From the NCBI RefSeq assembly GCF_003946655.1, contig NZ_RHOV01000011.1, forward strand, positions 1-64,000: 64,000 nt of DNA, given 5' to 3'. Position numbers and translations under genes: made by a program. Positions 63,745 through 64,000 of the stretch are shown here, one piece after another. Numbering within the stretch: position 1 is the first letter of the stretch; every line of letters starts with the position of its first letter. The notes beneath the pieces are model-generated. The model had not been told where the DNA came from and did no database searches. It worked only from the letters and a program-made list of their open reading frames with translations. Origin of the DNA: Lapidilactobacillus achengensis (GTDB taxonomy: Bacteria > Bacillota > Bacilli > Lactobacillales > Lactobacillaceae).

Positions 63745-63879
63745 CTGGGCATACTGCTGGAAAATTTCGGATCGTCATAAATATTTGTCGCTGCCACTGA
63801 AATCACCTCGTTTGTTTTAAGTGCAGGCCAAACCTAATCGTGCGCGCCACGCAAAGAGACCCGGTCCGCTATTCAACTC

Positions 63880-64000
63880 CGCCAGTGCTACCACACCTCA
63901 CCAAGGGAAAAAGAGAAAAGAAAATCGACCGCCAACCCACAAAGCAACTTCGTCAGCTCCTTCATCCTAAATACGAAAGAGTCACAACTTCCTAGCAACA
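63880..64000 (-). repeat. Degenerate long repeat, partial copy at the right edge
   Basis: The last 120 bp resemble the reverse spacer and the A right end: CAACTTCGTCAGCTCCTTC and CACAACTTCCTAGCAACA correspond to CCACTTCGTCAAATCCTTC and TCAATTCTGCCTAGCAACC in other copies. The rest lies outside the window. Confidence 0.6.

Overview
The window looks like chromosomal DNA from a low-to-moderate GC lactic acid bacterium of the Lactobacillaceae. The grounds are strong AGGAGG ribosome sites, lipoproteins with LxxC lipoboxes, a KxYKxGKxW-signal surface protein with an LPQTG sorting signal, and Opp, Pst, KtrAB, BceAB-like and PTS systems of lactobacillar type. I cannot name the species. No rRNA, tRNA, prophage, transposase or CRISPR array was seen.

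Layout. 0.4-8.7 kb: tyrosine phosphatase, glycerate kinase, universal stress protein, DNA-3-methyladenine glycosylase, two tandem membrane diguanylate cyclases, a CDF metal exporter and an unknown protein. 10-19 kb: an oligopeptide permease (oppBCDF) with two separately transcribed OppA-type lipoproteins, all on the minus strand. 20-23 kb: a polar amino acid ABC transporter. 24.4-28.7 kb: a PTS EIIBC, then a tandemly duplicated two-gene module (ECF-type sigma factor plus tail-anchored PH-like protein). 29-35.6 kb: pstS-C-A-B-B-phoU followed by an orphan OmpR-type regulator with a degenerate receiver. 36.5-44 kb: KtrB/KtrA, a P-type cation ATPase, and two DUF2975-like membrane proteins with a YozG-like HTH regulator. 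44-51 kb: a large LPQTG surface protein, a stand-alone EAL protein, and HflX behind a leader peptide and terminator. 52-64 kb: NADH oxidase, SGNH hydrolase, esterase, BceAB-like exporter, histidine phosphatase, proline iminopeptidase, aldo/keto reductase and a methyltransferase with an apparent frameshift.

The most striking content lies between genes. Nine long repeats (about 0.7-1.15 kb each), plus part of a tenth at the right edge, fill the larger intergenic gaps and make up roughly a tenth of the window. Each is modular: a hairpin-rich module A, a spacer of some 400 bp, and a module B that is an inverted relative of A. Stem sequences differ between copies while pairing is kept on both arms. 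A second, about 125 bp, hairpin repeat occurs seven times, alone, in tandem or nested inside the long repeat. Neither family carries a credible gene, and both avoid coding sequence in this window. I do not recognise either as a described family.

Other candidates for new biology are the duplicated sigma/PH-like modules, which share a conserved -35/-10 pair with an unconserved 17-nt spacer, and the hflX leader, where a 16-codon ORF precedes an intrinsic terminator. Phosphate uptake, potassium uptake and c-di-GMP turnover (two cyclases, one phosphodiesterase) are the physiological themes that can be read with confidence.
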